Shown piece by piece: positions 16,582-25,967 of a DNA stretch of 64,000 bases. Every line of letters begins with the position of its first letter. Position 1 is the first letter of the stretch. This stretch comes from Bacillus_BD sp050389805 (lineage in GTDB: Bacteria; Bacillota; Bacilli; Bacillales; Cytobacillaceae). The position numbers and the translations under genes are program-made. The notes under the pieces were generated by a model. It saw only the letters and a program-made list of their open reading frames with translations. It was not told the origin of the DNA and did not search any database. The stretch is taken from the NCBI RefSeq assembly GCF_050389805.1, contig NZ_CP130945.1, positions 3,224,001 to 3,288,000 of the forward strand, given 5' to 3'.

Positions 16582-18102
16582 TTATTCCACCATTTCTCCA
16601 TTTAATGACCATGTTTTTGCTTCAGTAATTTTCACTTTAACGATTTTACCAATTGTCGTTTTTGGGGCTGTAAAATTAACGAGTTTATTTCTACGCGTAT
16701 AGCCTGCTAATACATCAGGGTTATTTTTACTTTCTCCCTCAACAAGTACTTCAACAACTTGGCCTTGATACTTTTTCATCGCCTCAGCAGACAATTCATT
16801 CACAACTGCGTTTAATCGTTGTAATCTCTCTTTTTTGACTTCCATTGGTACATTATCCTGCATTTTTGCAGCTGGAGTCCCTTCACGAGGTGAATATATA
16901 AACGTATATGCAGCTTCATATCCAACTTCACGATATAAGGAGAGCGTTTCTTCAAACTGCTCTTCGGTTTCATTTGGATAACCAACTATAATATCCGTAG
17001 TTAACGCAACATTTGGGATCGCAGCTTTAATTTTCCGGACCAATTCAAGGTAGTGCTCACGACTATATTTTCGAGCCATGATTTTTAACACATCCGTGGA
17101 ACCAGATTGTACAGGTAAGTGAATGTGTTCTACTAGATTGCCGCCCTTCGCTAAAACTTCAATCAAGTGATCATCAAAATCACGAGGGTGACTGGTTGTA
17201 AACCGTACTCTAGGAATATCAATTTTCCTAATTTCATCCATTAAGTCACCAAGACCGTATTTCATATCTGAAAAGTCTTTACCATAGGCATTTACATTTT
17301 GACCTAATAATGTAATCTCTTGATATCCTTGAGCTGCAAGATGACGGACCTCTTGGATAATATCTTCTGGTCTTCGACTTCTTTCTTTCCCTCTTGTAAA
17401 TGGAACAATACAATAGGTACAGAACTTGTCACAACCATACATAATATTGACCCATCCCTTAATATTCCCGCGTCTTACTTTCGGAAGGTTCTCAATAATA
17501 TCCCCTTCTTTAGACCAAACCTCAATCACCTGTTCTTTTGACATGTAGGCTTCATTTAAGATATGTGGAAGGCGATGAATATTATGGGTTCCAAAAACCA
17601 TATCGACATGCTGATACGTTTTTAAAATCTTATTTACGACTGATTCTTCTTGAGACATACAACCACAAACACCTAATAATAAATCAGGTTTGTCTAGCTT
17701 TAAATGTTTTAGATGACCGAGTTCACCAAATACTTTATTTTCTGCATTCTCACGGATCGCACAAGTATTTAATAAAATGACATTAGCATCTTCCACTGTA
17801 TCTGTTGGCTCATAACCAAGACCAAGAAAAATCCCAGCCATTACTTCTGTATCATGTTCATTCATTTGGCAGCCGTACGTACGAATATAAAACTTACGAC
17901 CTTCTCCCATCCCTTTAAATTCCTCAGGGATTTCAAAGTCTTTAAAGTAGGAGATTTCTTCTTTCCCCCGTTTTTTAGCTTCCTTTAAAGATGGAGCGGT
18001 AATAACCGTTTCAAAATACTTACTATAATCCTTTGCGGATTTTTTGTCCGAAGGATCTTTCGTTACTACTTGTTGGCTTTCTAAACGTTGTTTCTCATTC
18101 AT
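16582..18102 (-). CDS. miaB: tRNA-2-methylthio-N6-dimethylallyladenosine synthase
   Basis: A radical SAM enzyme adding the methylthio group to i6A37 made by MiaA. It is 506 residues long. The N-terminal UPF0004 domain has RTYGCQMNEHD, LLNTCAIRENAE and CGCMSQEE (auxiliary cluster cysteines). The radical SAM domain has GCDKFCTYCIVPFTRGKERSR (CxxxCxxC). The C-terminal TRAM domain starts near YQGQVVEVLVEGES. Its first 60 residues are a Bacillus-type extension. ricA follows 25 bp later in the same orientation. Confidence 0.98.
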   Translation of the reverse strand: MNEKQRLESQQVVTKDPSDKKSAKDYSKYFETVITAPSLKEAKKRGKEEISYFKDFEIPEEFKGMGEGRKFYIRTYGCQMNEHDTEVMAGIFLGLGYEPTDTVEDANVILLNTCAIRENAENKVFGELGHLKHLKLDKPDLLLGVCGCMSQEESVVNKILKTYQHVDMVFGTHNIHRLPHILNEAYMSKEQVIEVWSKEGDIIENLPKVRRGNIKGWVNIMYGCDKFCTYCIVPFTRGKERSRRPEDIIQEVRHLAAQGYQEITLLGQNVNAYGKDFSDMKYGLGDLMDEIRKIDIPRVRFTTSHPRDFDDHLIEVLAKGGNLVEHIHLPVQSGSTDVLKIMARKYSREHYLELVRKIKAAIPNVALTTDIIVGYPNETEEQFEETLSLYREVGYEAAYTFIYSPREGTPAAKMQDNVPMEVKKERLQRLNAVVNELSAEAMKKYQGQVVEVLVEGESKNNPDVLAGYTRRNKLVNFTAPKTTIGKIVKVKITEAKTWSLNGEMVE

Positions 18103-18247
18103 TTAATTTTTGTACTCCTTTCTTACTCCTCGAATAAACGATAAGAGTTTTGCACATTATAATAGTATAATGCCTTGAATGAATGAAAACAATAGTCAGG
18201 TATTGGTCTTTTTACAAGATTGATTTTATAGATGATAAAAAACTAGA

Positions 18248-18283
18248 AAAAAAGCAAGTGATAGATTCACAATCACTTGCTTT
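18248..18283 (-). terminator. korB terminator
   Basis: A perfect 12-bp stem AAAGCAAGTGAT/ATCACTTGCTTT (18251-18262 and 18272-18283) followed on the minus strand by TTTTTCTAGTT. Confidence 0.9.
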
Positions 18284-18301
18284 CTTTTATGATAAATATA
18301 A

Positions 18302-19168
18302 TTATTTAAACTCTGCAACTAATTGATTGAAATGTTCTGTATCTAAATTCAAATCCGATTGGACAAGTGGTTCTTCTGCATAACCTTTTAGTAATTGTTG
18401 ATAGGATTGACGCTCAGTATTCTGATAGATTAATCCTGTGACGAGACCATTATGTTTCATCAACGTCTGCATAGCCTCTTCTCGACTTGATGGATCATAT
18501 CCTTCAATATCACTTAACTTTGTTAGATTTTCTTTAAACCAATCATACGTATTTACCTTATTATAAGTTACACATGGGCTAAATACATTGATTAAAGAGA
18601 ATCCTTTATGGTTAATCCCTGCTTCAATAAGGGCTGTTAAATCCTTTAAATCAGTAGAAAAGCTTTGTGCTACAAAGGTAGCTCCAGCGGTTAAGGCCAT
18701 TTCCATTGGTGAAACCGCTTGTTCAATGGATCCTTGTGGTGTGGATTTAGTTTTAAATCCAGCAGCCGAACGAGGAGAAGTTTGTCCCTTCGTTAAACCA
18801 TAAATCTGATTATCCATGACAATATAGGTAATATCAATATTTCTTCTAATTGCGTGAATCGTATGACCCATTCCAATGGCAAATCCATCTCCGTCACCAC
18901 CTGAAGCAATAACGGTTAAATCACGGTTCGCCATTTTAACACCTTGGGCGATTGGAAGGGAACGACCATGAATTCCATGTAAACCATATGAATTAATATA
19001 ACCCGATATACGGCCGGAACAACCGATACCAGAAATAACAGCTAAACTTTCAGGCTCTAATCCTACATTTGCTGCCGCACGTTGAATGGCAGCCTGTACA
19101 GAGAAATCTCCACATCCAGGGCACCAATTTGGTTTTACATTATTTCGAAAGTCTTTAAATGTTGCCAT
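18302..19168 (-). CDS. korB: 2-oxoacid:ferredoxin oxidoreductase beta subunit
   Basis: The thiamine-diphosphate-binding subunit of a 2-oxoglutarate/2-oxoacid ferredoxin oxidoreductase, which decarboxylates the 2-oxoacid to acyl-CoA and passes electrons to ferredoxin. It has 288 residues from ATG 19168 (AAGGAG upstream); the frame extends further 5' but only through the korA end. WCPGCGDFSV supplies cluster cysteines. GIGCSGRISGY and the TPP motif GDGDGFAIGMGHTIHAIRRN through DNQIYGLTKGQTSPRS are clear. It overlaps korA by 14 bp. In B. subtilis the tdh-kbl genes occupy this place. Confidence 0.93.
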   Translation of the reverse strand: MATFKDFRNNVKPNWCPGCGDFSVQAAIQRAAANVGLEPESLAVISGIGCSGRISGYINSYGLHGIHGRSLPIAQGVKMANRDLTVIASGGDGDGFAIGMGHTIHAIRRNIDITYIVMDNQIYGLTKGQTSPRSAAGFKTKSTPQGSIEQAVSPMEMALTAGATFVAQSFSTDLKDLTALIEAGINHKGFSLINVFSPCVTYNKVNTYDWFKENLTKLSDIEGYDPSSREEAMQTLMKHNGLVTGLIYQNTERQSYQQLLKGYAEEPLVQSDLNLDTEHFNQLVAEFK

Positions 19169-20923
19169 TAAGAACAGCTCCTTGCATTTGGTGTATATCT
19201 TTACATTTTGCATATACTTCGTTAGGTTTGAATGGATTTCCATCATACTTTAGTACTTTATGAATTTTTGCAGCATGACCTACATTCATTTTAATGATAT
19301 TTGCAAGCTGTCCTGTAGCATTATTCTCAACAACAGCCACTGCTTTAGCATTCTCGACTAGTGGTAATAGTTCATCTGTTGGGAATGGATGGATTAAACG
19401 GATATGAGCATGGTTTACTTTTAAACCATCCTTCTCTAAACGCCCCATTGCTTCTTCAATTGCTCCACGTGTCGAGTTAAAACCAACAATTAATAGATCC
19501 GCTTTTTCATGCGGTGCGTTTTTATAAACAGGTGTATCAAAACGAATATTTTCCATTTTTCTAAACGCTTATCCATTTGTTGCTGACGGTTAACTGCCGC
19601 TTCAGAAGGTTTACCTGTCTCATCATGTTCAACACCTGTCACATGATGGATTCCATTCTTTACACCTGGAATGACACGTGGAGAAACTCCATCTTCTGTT
19701 ACCTCATAACGTTTGAAATACTCTTTATTTTCTGTTCCTGGTAAATCCTCTGTAATTAATTTACCACGACGAATTTCTACTTTATTATAATCGAGTGGTT
19801 CAACTGTTTGCTTTCCTAGAGATAATTGTAAATCAGATAGAATAATAACTGGACATTGATATTCCTCTGCTAAATTAAACGCTTCAGCTGTGTCATAGAA
19901 AGCTTCCTGAACCGTACTAGGTGCTAGAACAATTTTAGGAATTTCACCATGTGTTCCGTAGATCATGGCCATTAAATCAGATTGTTCCTGTTTGGTCGGT
20001 AATCCTGTTGAAGGACCTCCACGTTGAGTGTCAACAATCACAAGCGGTGTTTCTGTTATTCCAGATAAGCCAATCGCTTCCATTTTAAGAGATAATCCAG
20101 GTCCTGCAGATGCTGTTAAAGAACGAACCCCTCCGTAATTGGCTCCGATTGCCATAGTAACTGCAGCAATCTCATCCTCTGTTTGAATAACGGCTCCACC
20201 AAGAGGCGGTAAGTTTTTAATTAAATATTCCATAATTTCAGAAGCTGGTGTGATCGGATACGCTGCCATGAATCGGCATCCGCCAGCAAGAGCACCTAAT
20301 GCGATTGCATCGTTTCCAATCATAAATAAGCGATTTTTACCATCTGCTTTATCTAATACAATGGCTTTTGAAGCCGCATCTGTTTCGTCTCTTAAATAAT
20401 CATAACCCGCTTTGATTGCTTCCATATTCTTGTCAACAACTTGTTGACCTTTCTTGCCAAAAATTTCTTGTACGACATCCTTAAACACATTAATATCTAA
20501 ATTTAGTATGGCACACGTTGCTCCAACAGCAACCATATTTTTCATTAACGATGTACCTAAATTAGTTGCGATTTCGGTGAATGGAACCGCATACAGACTT
20601 CCCGAAGAATCTTCTGGATTTTTTGGATTAAACTTGGAATCAGCAATGATAATCCCTTTATTATTCAATTCTTTGTAGTTTACTTCGATTGTTTCTTGAT
20701 CAAATGCTACTAATATATCTAGATCATCAGAAACAGTACGTACTTGAGTTGTGCTCACTCGAATTTTATTGTTTGTATGACCGCCCTTTATACGTGATGA
20801 AAAGTGACGATACCCGTATAAATAATACCCTAATCGGTTTAATGCAATTGAAAATATTTCCCCTGTACTCTCGATTCCTTCTCCTTGTTGCCCTCCAACT
20901 TTCCATGAAAGCTGATTAACCAT
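19155..20923 (-). pseudogene. korA: 2-oxoacid:ferredoxin oxidoreductase alpha subunit, single frameshift
   Basis: An alpha subunit with the gamma domain fused at its N-terminus. Residues about 1-180 (WKVGGQQGEGIESTGEIF, SSRIKGGHTNNKIR) are gamma. From about 200, GNDAIALGALAGGCRFMAAYPITPASEIMEYL and TASAGPGLSLK are the alpha domain. The first frame runs from ATG 20923 to a stop shortly after QQQMDKRLEK. The matching C-terminal domain (LLIVGFNSTRGAIEEAM to QMQGAV) continues in another frame from 19556 to 19155. One extra A in the AAAAA run (plus-strand 19556-19560) would restore LEKMENIRF. It is either a sequencing error, a real inactivating deletion, or rescued by slippage or re-initiation at ATG 19556. 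All other blocks are intact. Confidence 0.88.
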
Positions 20924-21347
20924 ATTTCCACCCCTTTAAATACAAAAAAAGTTTATGTCCCTATGTAGCTCAAGTATATCACCTATTCGAATTTTTTCTA
21001 ATTAATTTGCTTAATTTCTAGAAATTTTCTTTATATTTGGAATTCGAATAGTTCTAAACGATTTCATTCTATCCCCATATCATAAAAAATGCAACCATTT
21101 CGAATTGAAATTTGACAAAAATGTGAATATTTTTTTAGTTTCATAAAAAACATCAATTTTGCCTTCATATTAACCATTCAAACAAAAATAAAAGTGAGTT
21201 AAAATCCTATTTATCATATCTTTTTTGAAATTTCGGGTTCCTTTTTCTAGAAACCCTTATACTCATCTTTTCACTAAACTATATTTTTATATAACTACAA
21301 TTATATTTTAATATGTTGAAATTTATGTTTTTTGTTTCAGTTATAAT
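20924..21347. other. Long AT-rich intergenic region upstream of korA, no gene seen
   Basis: About 425 bases with no credible open frame on either strand. Read on the minus strand, TATACT lies 40-50 bases before the korA start, with TTAGAA 17 bp upstream as a weak vegetative promoter candidate. The rest is A/T-rich without a strong hairpin. Confidence 0.5.
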
Positions 21348-21372
21348 AAAAAACCTGCTTACACTAAGCAGG
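21348..21372 (-). terminator. spoVS terminator
   Basis: The ACCTGCTT/AAGCAGGT stem with a 5-base loop is followed on the minus strand by TTTTTTATTAT. Confidence 0.88.
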
Positions 21373-21448
21373 TCCACTCATCTTGATCTTTAGAAAATAC
21401 CTTTTCCCTATTAAAAGGTAATATCTTTTTACGCTAACACATTCTTTA

Positions 21449-21709
21449 TTATCTAGGTTCAATTATTAGCTTGATAGCCGTTCTTTCTTCACCGTCAATT
21501 AAAATATCAGTGAATGCTGGTATGCAAATTAAATCAACGCCGCTAGGTGCAACAAATCCTCTTGCAATGGCTACAGCTTTAACGGCTTGATTTAATGCAC
21601 CTGCACCAATCGCTTGAATTTCTGCTCCACCTCTTTCTCGCAGAACTCCAGCAAGCGCACCAGCTACAGAATTAGGATTAGACTTTGCTGAAACTTTTAA
21701 TATTTCCAT
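21449..21709 (-). CDS. spoVS: Stage V sporulation protein S
   Basis: An Alba-like small protein needed for spore coat and cortex development and for progress past septation. From ATG 21709 it has exactly 86 residues, the normal family length; AAGGAGGAG lies just upstream. MEILKVSAKSNPNSVAGALAGVLRERG and GAGALNQAVKAVAIARGFVAPSG are nearly invariant among Bacillus SpoVS. A frame extension to 21748 passes through the ribosome site and is rejected. It has its own sigma-H-like promoter and terminator, so it is transcribed alone. Confidence 0.98.
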   Translation of the reverse strand: MEILKVSAKSNPNSVAGALAGVLRERGGAEIQAIGAGALNQAVKAVAIARGFVAPSGVDLICIPAFTDILIDGEERTAIKLIIEPR

Positions 21710-21787
21710 TCCTAGCTCCTCCTTGTATGGTTCCTCCTTTTTGTTCACGGTTGGAACAATTAAGATATATCATTCCACTGATACTAT

Positions 21788-21815
21788 ATTCAGTAAACTT
21801 TACACATATTCCGGC
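21788..21815 (-). promoter_or_regulatory. Sigma-H-type promoter of spoVS
   Basis: On the minus strand GCCGGAATA (21807-21815) and ACTGAAT (21788-21794) are separated by 12 bp. Against the sigma-H consensus RnAGGAwWW-RnnGAAT there is one mismatch. B. subtilis spoVS is sigma-H controlled, which supports the call. Confidence 0.65.
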
Positions 21816-21836
21816 TTGGTCATAAAAATATAATAA

Positions 21837-21861
21837 GGCACCATCAGAATATGATGGTGCC
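21837..21861 (-). terminator. ymdB terminator
   Basis: A perfect 10-bp stem GGCACCATCA/TGATGGTGCC with a 5-base loop, followed on the minus strand by TTATTATATTTTTAT. Confidence 0.85.
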
Positions 21862-21867
21862 TCTCTC

Positions 21868-22665
21868 CTATGAATAAAACGGATGATCTTCATTGATTAA
21901 AATAGGAGTTATCTTTTTGGCATTGCCTGTTTTATTATCAATTTCAATACATACTGCACTAAGTTGGGCCCGTCCTGTTTTAGGTACTTCAAATCGCCCT
22001 GGTAATCCTGTTAAAAATCTTCTTATAACGACTTCCTTATCCATCCCTAATATCTCATCATATGGACCTGTCATCCCTACATCAGACATAAACGCTGTCC
22101 CCTTAGGCAATATTCGATGATCAGCTGTTTGAACATGTGTATGTGTCCCAATGACTGCAGACACTCTCCCATCAAGATACCAACCCATTGCCTGCTTTTC
22201 ACTTGTAGCTTCCGCATGAAAATCAACAAAAATTATCGGTGTTCTTACTTTCGCTTCTTCAATCAATTGATCAGCTTTTTGAAAAGGACAATCATTTGCC
22301 GCTAAAAAGGTTCTGCCTTGTAAACTGATCACGGCGATTTCTTCACTGTTCATCTTTAAATACACGATACCTTGACCTGGATTATTCTCAGGAAAATTAG
22401 CTGGTCTTACCAGATATTTTGCATGGTCAATAAATTCAAAGATCTCTCGATTATCCCAAGTGTGATTTCCTAGCGTAACAGCCTGTGCGCCTATTTCTAA
22501 AAAACCACGATAAATTTTTTCTGTAATGCCTTTCCCGCCCGCTGCATTTTCTCCATTTACAATGGTTATATGGGGACGATACTTTTCTTTTAGTTTTGGT
22601 AAATATTCCTTAACCATGTCACGTCCCATTGAACTAACTACATCACCAATAAATAATATATTCAT
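21868..22665 (-). CDS. ymdB: Metallophosphoesterase YmdB
   Basis: A di-iron phosphodiesterase acting on 2',3'-cyclic nucleotides; it affects RNase Y-related gene expression and biofilm/motility choices in B. subtilis. It is 265 residues, the normal length. Metal ligands sit in FIGDVVSSMGRD, NGENAAGGKG, LGNHTWDN, FHAEATSEKQAMGWYLDG and GTHTHVQTADH. No signal peptide. It follows rny on the same strand, separated by a 233-bp gap that contains a dispersed repeat. Confidence 0.97.
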   Translation of the reverse strand: MNILFIGDVVSSMGRDMVKEYLPKLKEKYRPHITIVNGENAAGGKGITEKIYRGFLEIGAQAVTLGNHTWDNREIFEFIDHAKYLVRPANFPENNPGQGIVYLKMNSEEIAVISLQGRTFLAANDCPFQKADQLIEEAKVRTPIIFVDFHAEATSEKQAMGWYLDGRVSAVIGTHTHVQTADHRILPKGTAFMSDVGMTGPYDEILGMDKEVVIRRFLTGLPGRFEVPKTGRAQLSAVCIEIDNKTGNAKKITPILINEDHPFYS

Positions 22666-22691
22666 ATTTGAACCTTTCTATTTTTAATTTA

Positions 22692-22850
22692 GGCTCTGTT
22701 AAACCTAGTTGTTGCTTCTCGTTTCAGGCACTTCGCTTTCCTCTAAAGATATGCATGAGCCACTTAGACACTTCATGCTTTAAAGGTCTCCTCGCTGTCT
22801 CGCTTCCCCTACTGCTTTATGCCTTCCACTGCAATCAAGAGTAATCCTAA
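22692..22850. repeat. Degenerate dispersed intergenic element (CAGGCACTTCGCTTTCC type)
   Basis: Contains TTTCAGGCACTTCGCTTTCC near the left and TGCCTTCCACTGCAATCAAG near the right, with GGTCTC between. This is the framework of a short non-coding repeat common between Bacillaceae genes (recognised from memory). No open frame. A second, diverged copy is at 29244-29395. Confidence 0.55.
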
Positions 22851-22872
22851 ATTAATATTCCCATTTTAATTA

Positions 22873-22904
22873 AAATAAAGCGGTGTATCAACACCGCTTT
22901 ATTT
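22873..22904 (-). terminator. rny terminator
   Basis: A perfect 14-bp stem AAATAAAGCGGTGT/ACACCGCTTTATTT with a 4-base loop, overlapping the rny stop codon. Confidence 0.85.
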
Positions 22905-24461
22905 TGCATATTCAACCGCTCTTGTTTCACGGATTACCGTGACTTTTATATGACCTGGATAATCCAGTTCTTCTTCAATCTTTTTACGAATATCTCGAGC
23001 AAGACGATGAGCTTCCAAATCATCAATTTGTTCAGGTTTTACTAAAATTCGAACTTCACGACCAGCCTGAATAGCAAACGATTTTTCTACCCCATCATAT
23101 GATTCGGAAATCTCTTCCAATTTTTCAAGACGACGGATATAATTTTCAAGCGTTTCCCTTCTTGCTCCAGGTCTTGCTGCAGACAATGCATCTGCCGCTG
23201 CAACTAAAACAGCAATAATCGACGTTGGCTCCGTATCGCCATGGTGGGAAGCAATACTATTAATAACAATTGGATGTTCCTTATATTTCTTAGCAAGTTC
23301 CACACCAATTTCAACATGGCTTCCTTCTACTTCGTGATCGATGGCTTTACCAATATCGTGTAGTAAACCTGCACGACGTGCCATTGTTTCATCTTCACCA
23401 AGTTCTGCTGCTAGTAATCCACTAAGCTGAGCAACTTCTATAGAATGTTTAAGAACATTCTGTCCATAGCTTGTTCTGAATTTCAAACGCCCTAGAATCT
23501 TAATGAGATCTGGATGTAATCCATGAACACCAACTTCAAAAGTAGTTTGTTCACCTATTTCTCGAATGTGTTCATCTACTTCACGTCTAGATTTATCTAC
23601 CATCTCTTCAATTCGAGCTGGGTGGATTCTTCCGTCTTGAACAAGCTTTTCAAGGGCTAAGCGCGCAGTTTCTCTTCTAACTGGATCAAAACCTGATAGA
23701 ATTACGGCTTCTGGAGTATCATCAATAATTAAATCAATACCCGTTAACGTTTCCAGTGTACGAATATTACGTCCTTCTCTACCAATGATGCGTCCTTTCA
23801 TTTCATCATTAGGAAGATTTACAACTGATACCGTTGTTTCAGCAACGTGGTCTGCTGCACATCGTTGAATTGCTAAAGACAGAATTTCTTTCGCCTTCTT
23901 GTCCGATTCCTCTTTGGCTCGAATTTCACTTTCTTTAATCATTACAGCGGTTTCATGCTTTAATTCATGATCAACGCGCTCGATAATGATGGCCCTTGCT
24001 TCTTCGCGAGTTAATCCAGAAATACGTTCTAACTCTGCTTGTTGTTGACGCACGATCTCGTCCACTTTGCTTTCCATCTCTTCAATATGCTGTTGTCTTT
24101 TGTTAAGAGAATCATCTCTTTTCTCTAAAAGGTTTTCACGTTTTTCTAACGATTCATCTTTACGATCAAGATTTTCCTCTTTTTGCAGTAAACGATTTTC
24201 TTGTTTTTGAAGTTCATTTCTACGTTCACGAATTTCTCGTTCTGCTTCATTACGAAGTTTATGATTTTCATCTTTTGCCTCAAGTAAGGCTTCCTTTTTT
24301 AAAGATTCCGCATCACGTTTGGCATCTTCTAGTATTTGTTCTGCTGCATCTCGTGCTCCAGCAATTTTCGCTTCAGCAATCGACTTTCGAACAAAATAGC
24401 CAACAACTACACCGACGATCAGAGCAAGCAAAATGGAGATGATTGCAATTAGTAGGTCCAT
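22899..24461 (-). CDS. rny: Ribonuclease Y
   Basis: A membrane-anchored endoribonuclease starting mRNA decay. From ATG 24461 it has 520 residues (B. subtilis length); GGAGG lies seven bases upstream. An adjacent ATG at 24464 is an alternative, and longer extensions pass through the ribosome site. The N-terminal transmembrane helix is LLIAIISILLALIVGVVVGYF. A long charged coiled coil follows (about 30-200). The KH domain contains GRIIGREGRNIRTLE, and the HD domain has the metal-binding LLHDIGKAI plus ASHHGD. It acts with RicA (16128-16556). Confidence 0.98.
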   Translation of the reverse strand: MDLLIAIISILLALIVGVVVGYFVRKSIAEAKIAGARDAAEQILEDAKRDAESLKKEALLEAKDENHKLRNEAEREIRERRNELQKQENRLLQKEENLDRKDESLEKRENLLEKRDDSLNKRQQHIEEMESKVDEIVRQQQAELERISGLTREEARAIIIERVDHELKHETAVMIKESEIRAKEESDKKAKEILSLAIQRCAADHVAETTVSVVNLPNDEMKGRIIGREGRNIRTLETLTGIDLIIDDTPEAVILSGFDPVRRETARLALEKLVQDGRIHPARIEEMVDKSRREVDEHIREIGEQTTFEVGVHGLHPDLIKILGRLKFRTSYGQNVLKHSIEVAQLSGLLAAELGEDETMARRAGLLHDIGKAIDHEVEGSHVEIGVELAKKYKEHPIVINSIASHHGDTEPTSIIAVLVAAADALSAARPGARRETLENYIRRLEKLEEISESYDGVEKSFAIQAGREVRILVKPEQIDDLEAHRLARDIRKKIEEELDYPGHIKVTVIRETRAVEYAK

Positions 24462-24648
24462 CATTTCACCTCCTTCTGCTATTCGCTTTTTGTTACTGAT
24501 TAAAGGTTCAACTTGTACATTTTTCAAAATCAAAATACAGCTCTTAGGCTTTTATTACAGATAAAAAGTAAAAATATACATTATTAATTGTAAAGCTGTG
24601 TATTTTTAATGTCAAGTGGTTGTCCCTACGCCTTTTACGAATATTTTC

Positions 24649-24685
24649 AAAAAATGGCAAAGTCCTTTTATTAGACTTTGCCATT
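24649..24685 (-). terminator. recA terminator
   Basis: A perfect 12-bp stem AATGGCAAAGTC/GACTTTGCCATT (24653-24664 and 24674-24685), followed on the minus strand by TTTT. Confidence 0.9.
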
Positions 24686-24690
24686 GTAAA

Positions 24691-25740
24691 TTAATCGACT
24701 AAATTTAATTCATCCTGCTCAATTTCCTCATTTTCAGAAGACACCGTTTGAACACCATCTAAGCCAAAGTGGTTACGAATTTGTTGTTGAACTTGTGCAC
24801 GAATTTCAGGATTTTCCTTAAGGAATTGTTTTGCATTCTCTCTTCCTTGACCAACTCGTTCCCCGTTATATGAATACCACGATCCACTCTTCTCGATAAT
24901 GTCAAGTTCTGCACCAATGTCAACAATTTCGCCTTCTTGAGAGATTCCTTCTCCGTACATAATATCTACCTCAGCTGTACGGAACGGAGGGGCTACCTTA
25001 TTTTTTACAACTTTAATCTTCGTTCTATTTCCTACAATCTCACTCCCTTGTTTAATCGCTTCAGCGCGACGAACTTCTAAACGAACAGAGGAATAGAACT
25101 TAAGTGCGCGTCCACCAGGAGTGGTTTCTGGGTTTCCGAACATAACTCCAATTTTTTCACGAACTTGGTTAATAAAGATCGCAATCGTATTCGATTTATT
25201 AATGGCACCTGAAAGTTTACGAAGAGCTTGTGACATTAAACGGGCTTGTAATCCCATATGGGAATCTCCCATTTCTCCTTCAATTTCTGCCTTAGGAACT
25301 AATGCTGCAACAGAGTCTACAACAACAATATCTACAGCACCGCTTCGAACAAGAGCTTCAGCGATTTCTAATGCTTGTTCACCCGTATCTGGTTGAGATA
25401 ATAGAAGCTCGTCTATGTCTACTCCAAGTTTTTGAGCATACGTTGGATCAAGTGCATGTTCTGCATCTATAAATGCAGCCTGTCCACCTGTTTTCTGAAC
25501 TTCTGCAATGGCATGAAGGGCAACTGTCGTTTTACCTGAACTCTCTGGTCCATAGATTTCGATAATACGACCTCTTGGGTATCCACCCACACCTAGTGCA
25601 GCATCTACCGCTAATGAACCAGTAGATATAGTTGATATTACACGATCTGATTGTTCACCTAGTTTCATAATTGAACCTTTACCAAATTGTTTCTCTATTT
25701 GTTTTAACGCCTGTTCAAGGGCTGCTTGACGATCGCTCAC
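24691..25740 (-). CDS. recA: Recombinase RecA
   Basis: DNA strand exchange protein and co-protease for LexA. It is 349 residues, full length. Walker A is GPESSGKTT; Walker B lies in VDIVVVDSVAALVP; loop L1 is near EIEGEMGDSHMGLQARLMSQALRK; loop L2 is NQVREKIGVMFGNPETTPGG. The C-terminus is acidic (ENEEIEQDELNLVD) as in other Bacilli. A LexA box lies at the promoter. The group II intron upstream ends 228 bases before the start codon and leaves the promoter intact. Confidence 0.99.
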   Translation of the reverse strand: MSDRQAALEQALKQIEKQFGKGSIMKLGEQSDRVISTISTGSLAVDAALGVGGYPRGRIIEIYGPESSGKTTVALHAIAEVQKTGGQAAFIDAEHALDPTYAQKLGVDIDELLLSQPDTGEQALEIAEALVRSGAVDIVVVDSVAALVPKAEIEGEMGDSHMGLQARLMSQALRKLSGAINKSNTIAIFINQVREKIGVMFGNPETTPGGRALKFYSSVRLEVRRAEAIKQGSEIVGNRTKIKVVKNKVAPPFRTAEVDIMYGEGISQEGEIVDIGAELDIIEKSGSWYSYNGERVGQGRENAKQFLKENPEIRAQVQQQIRNHFGLDGVQTVSSENEEIEQDELNLVD

Positions 25741-25810
25741 AAAGTTTCCTCCTTTTATATAAAAACAGCTTACTGATTTTCTACTAATTCAAGTATCCAT
25801 CCTTGTTTAT

Positions 25811-25839
25811 AATATATCTCTTTTTCACCTTTTTGTCTA
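25811..25839 (-). promoter_or_regulatory. recA promoter
   Basis: On the minus strand TAGACA (25834-25839) and TATATT (25811-25816) are 17 bp apart. An overlapping TATTAT is an alternative -10. The LexA box lies immediately upstream. Confidence 0.6.
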
Positions 25840-25848
25840 TTAAAAAAT

Positions 25849-25862
25849 CGAACATTCATTCG
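25849..25862 (-). promoter_or_regulatory. LexA (SOS) box upstream of recA
   Basis: CGAATGAATGTTCG on the minus strand matches the Gram-positive SOS box CGAACRNRYGTTCG with one mismatch. It ends nine bases upstream of the -35 box, so recA should be DNA-damage inducible. Confidence 0.85.
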
Positions 25863-25967
25863 TTATTTTTCGATGATTGCTTAATGTGAATAGTTTAAAA
25901 CCAGACTACCATTCTACCATTTTTATACGAAATTCAGCTATTAAAAATTAAAACTCAAGTATAATTC

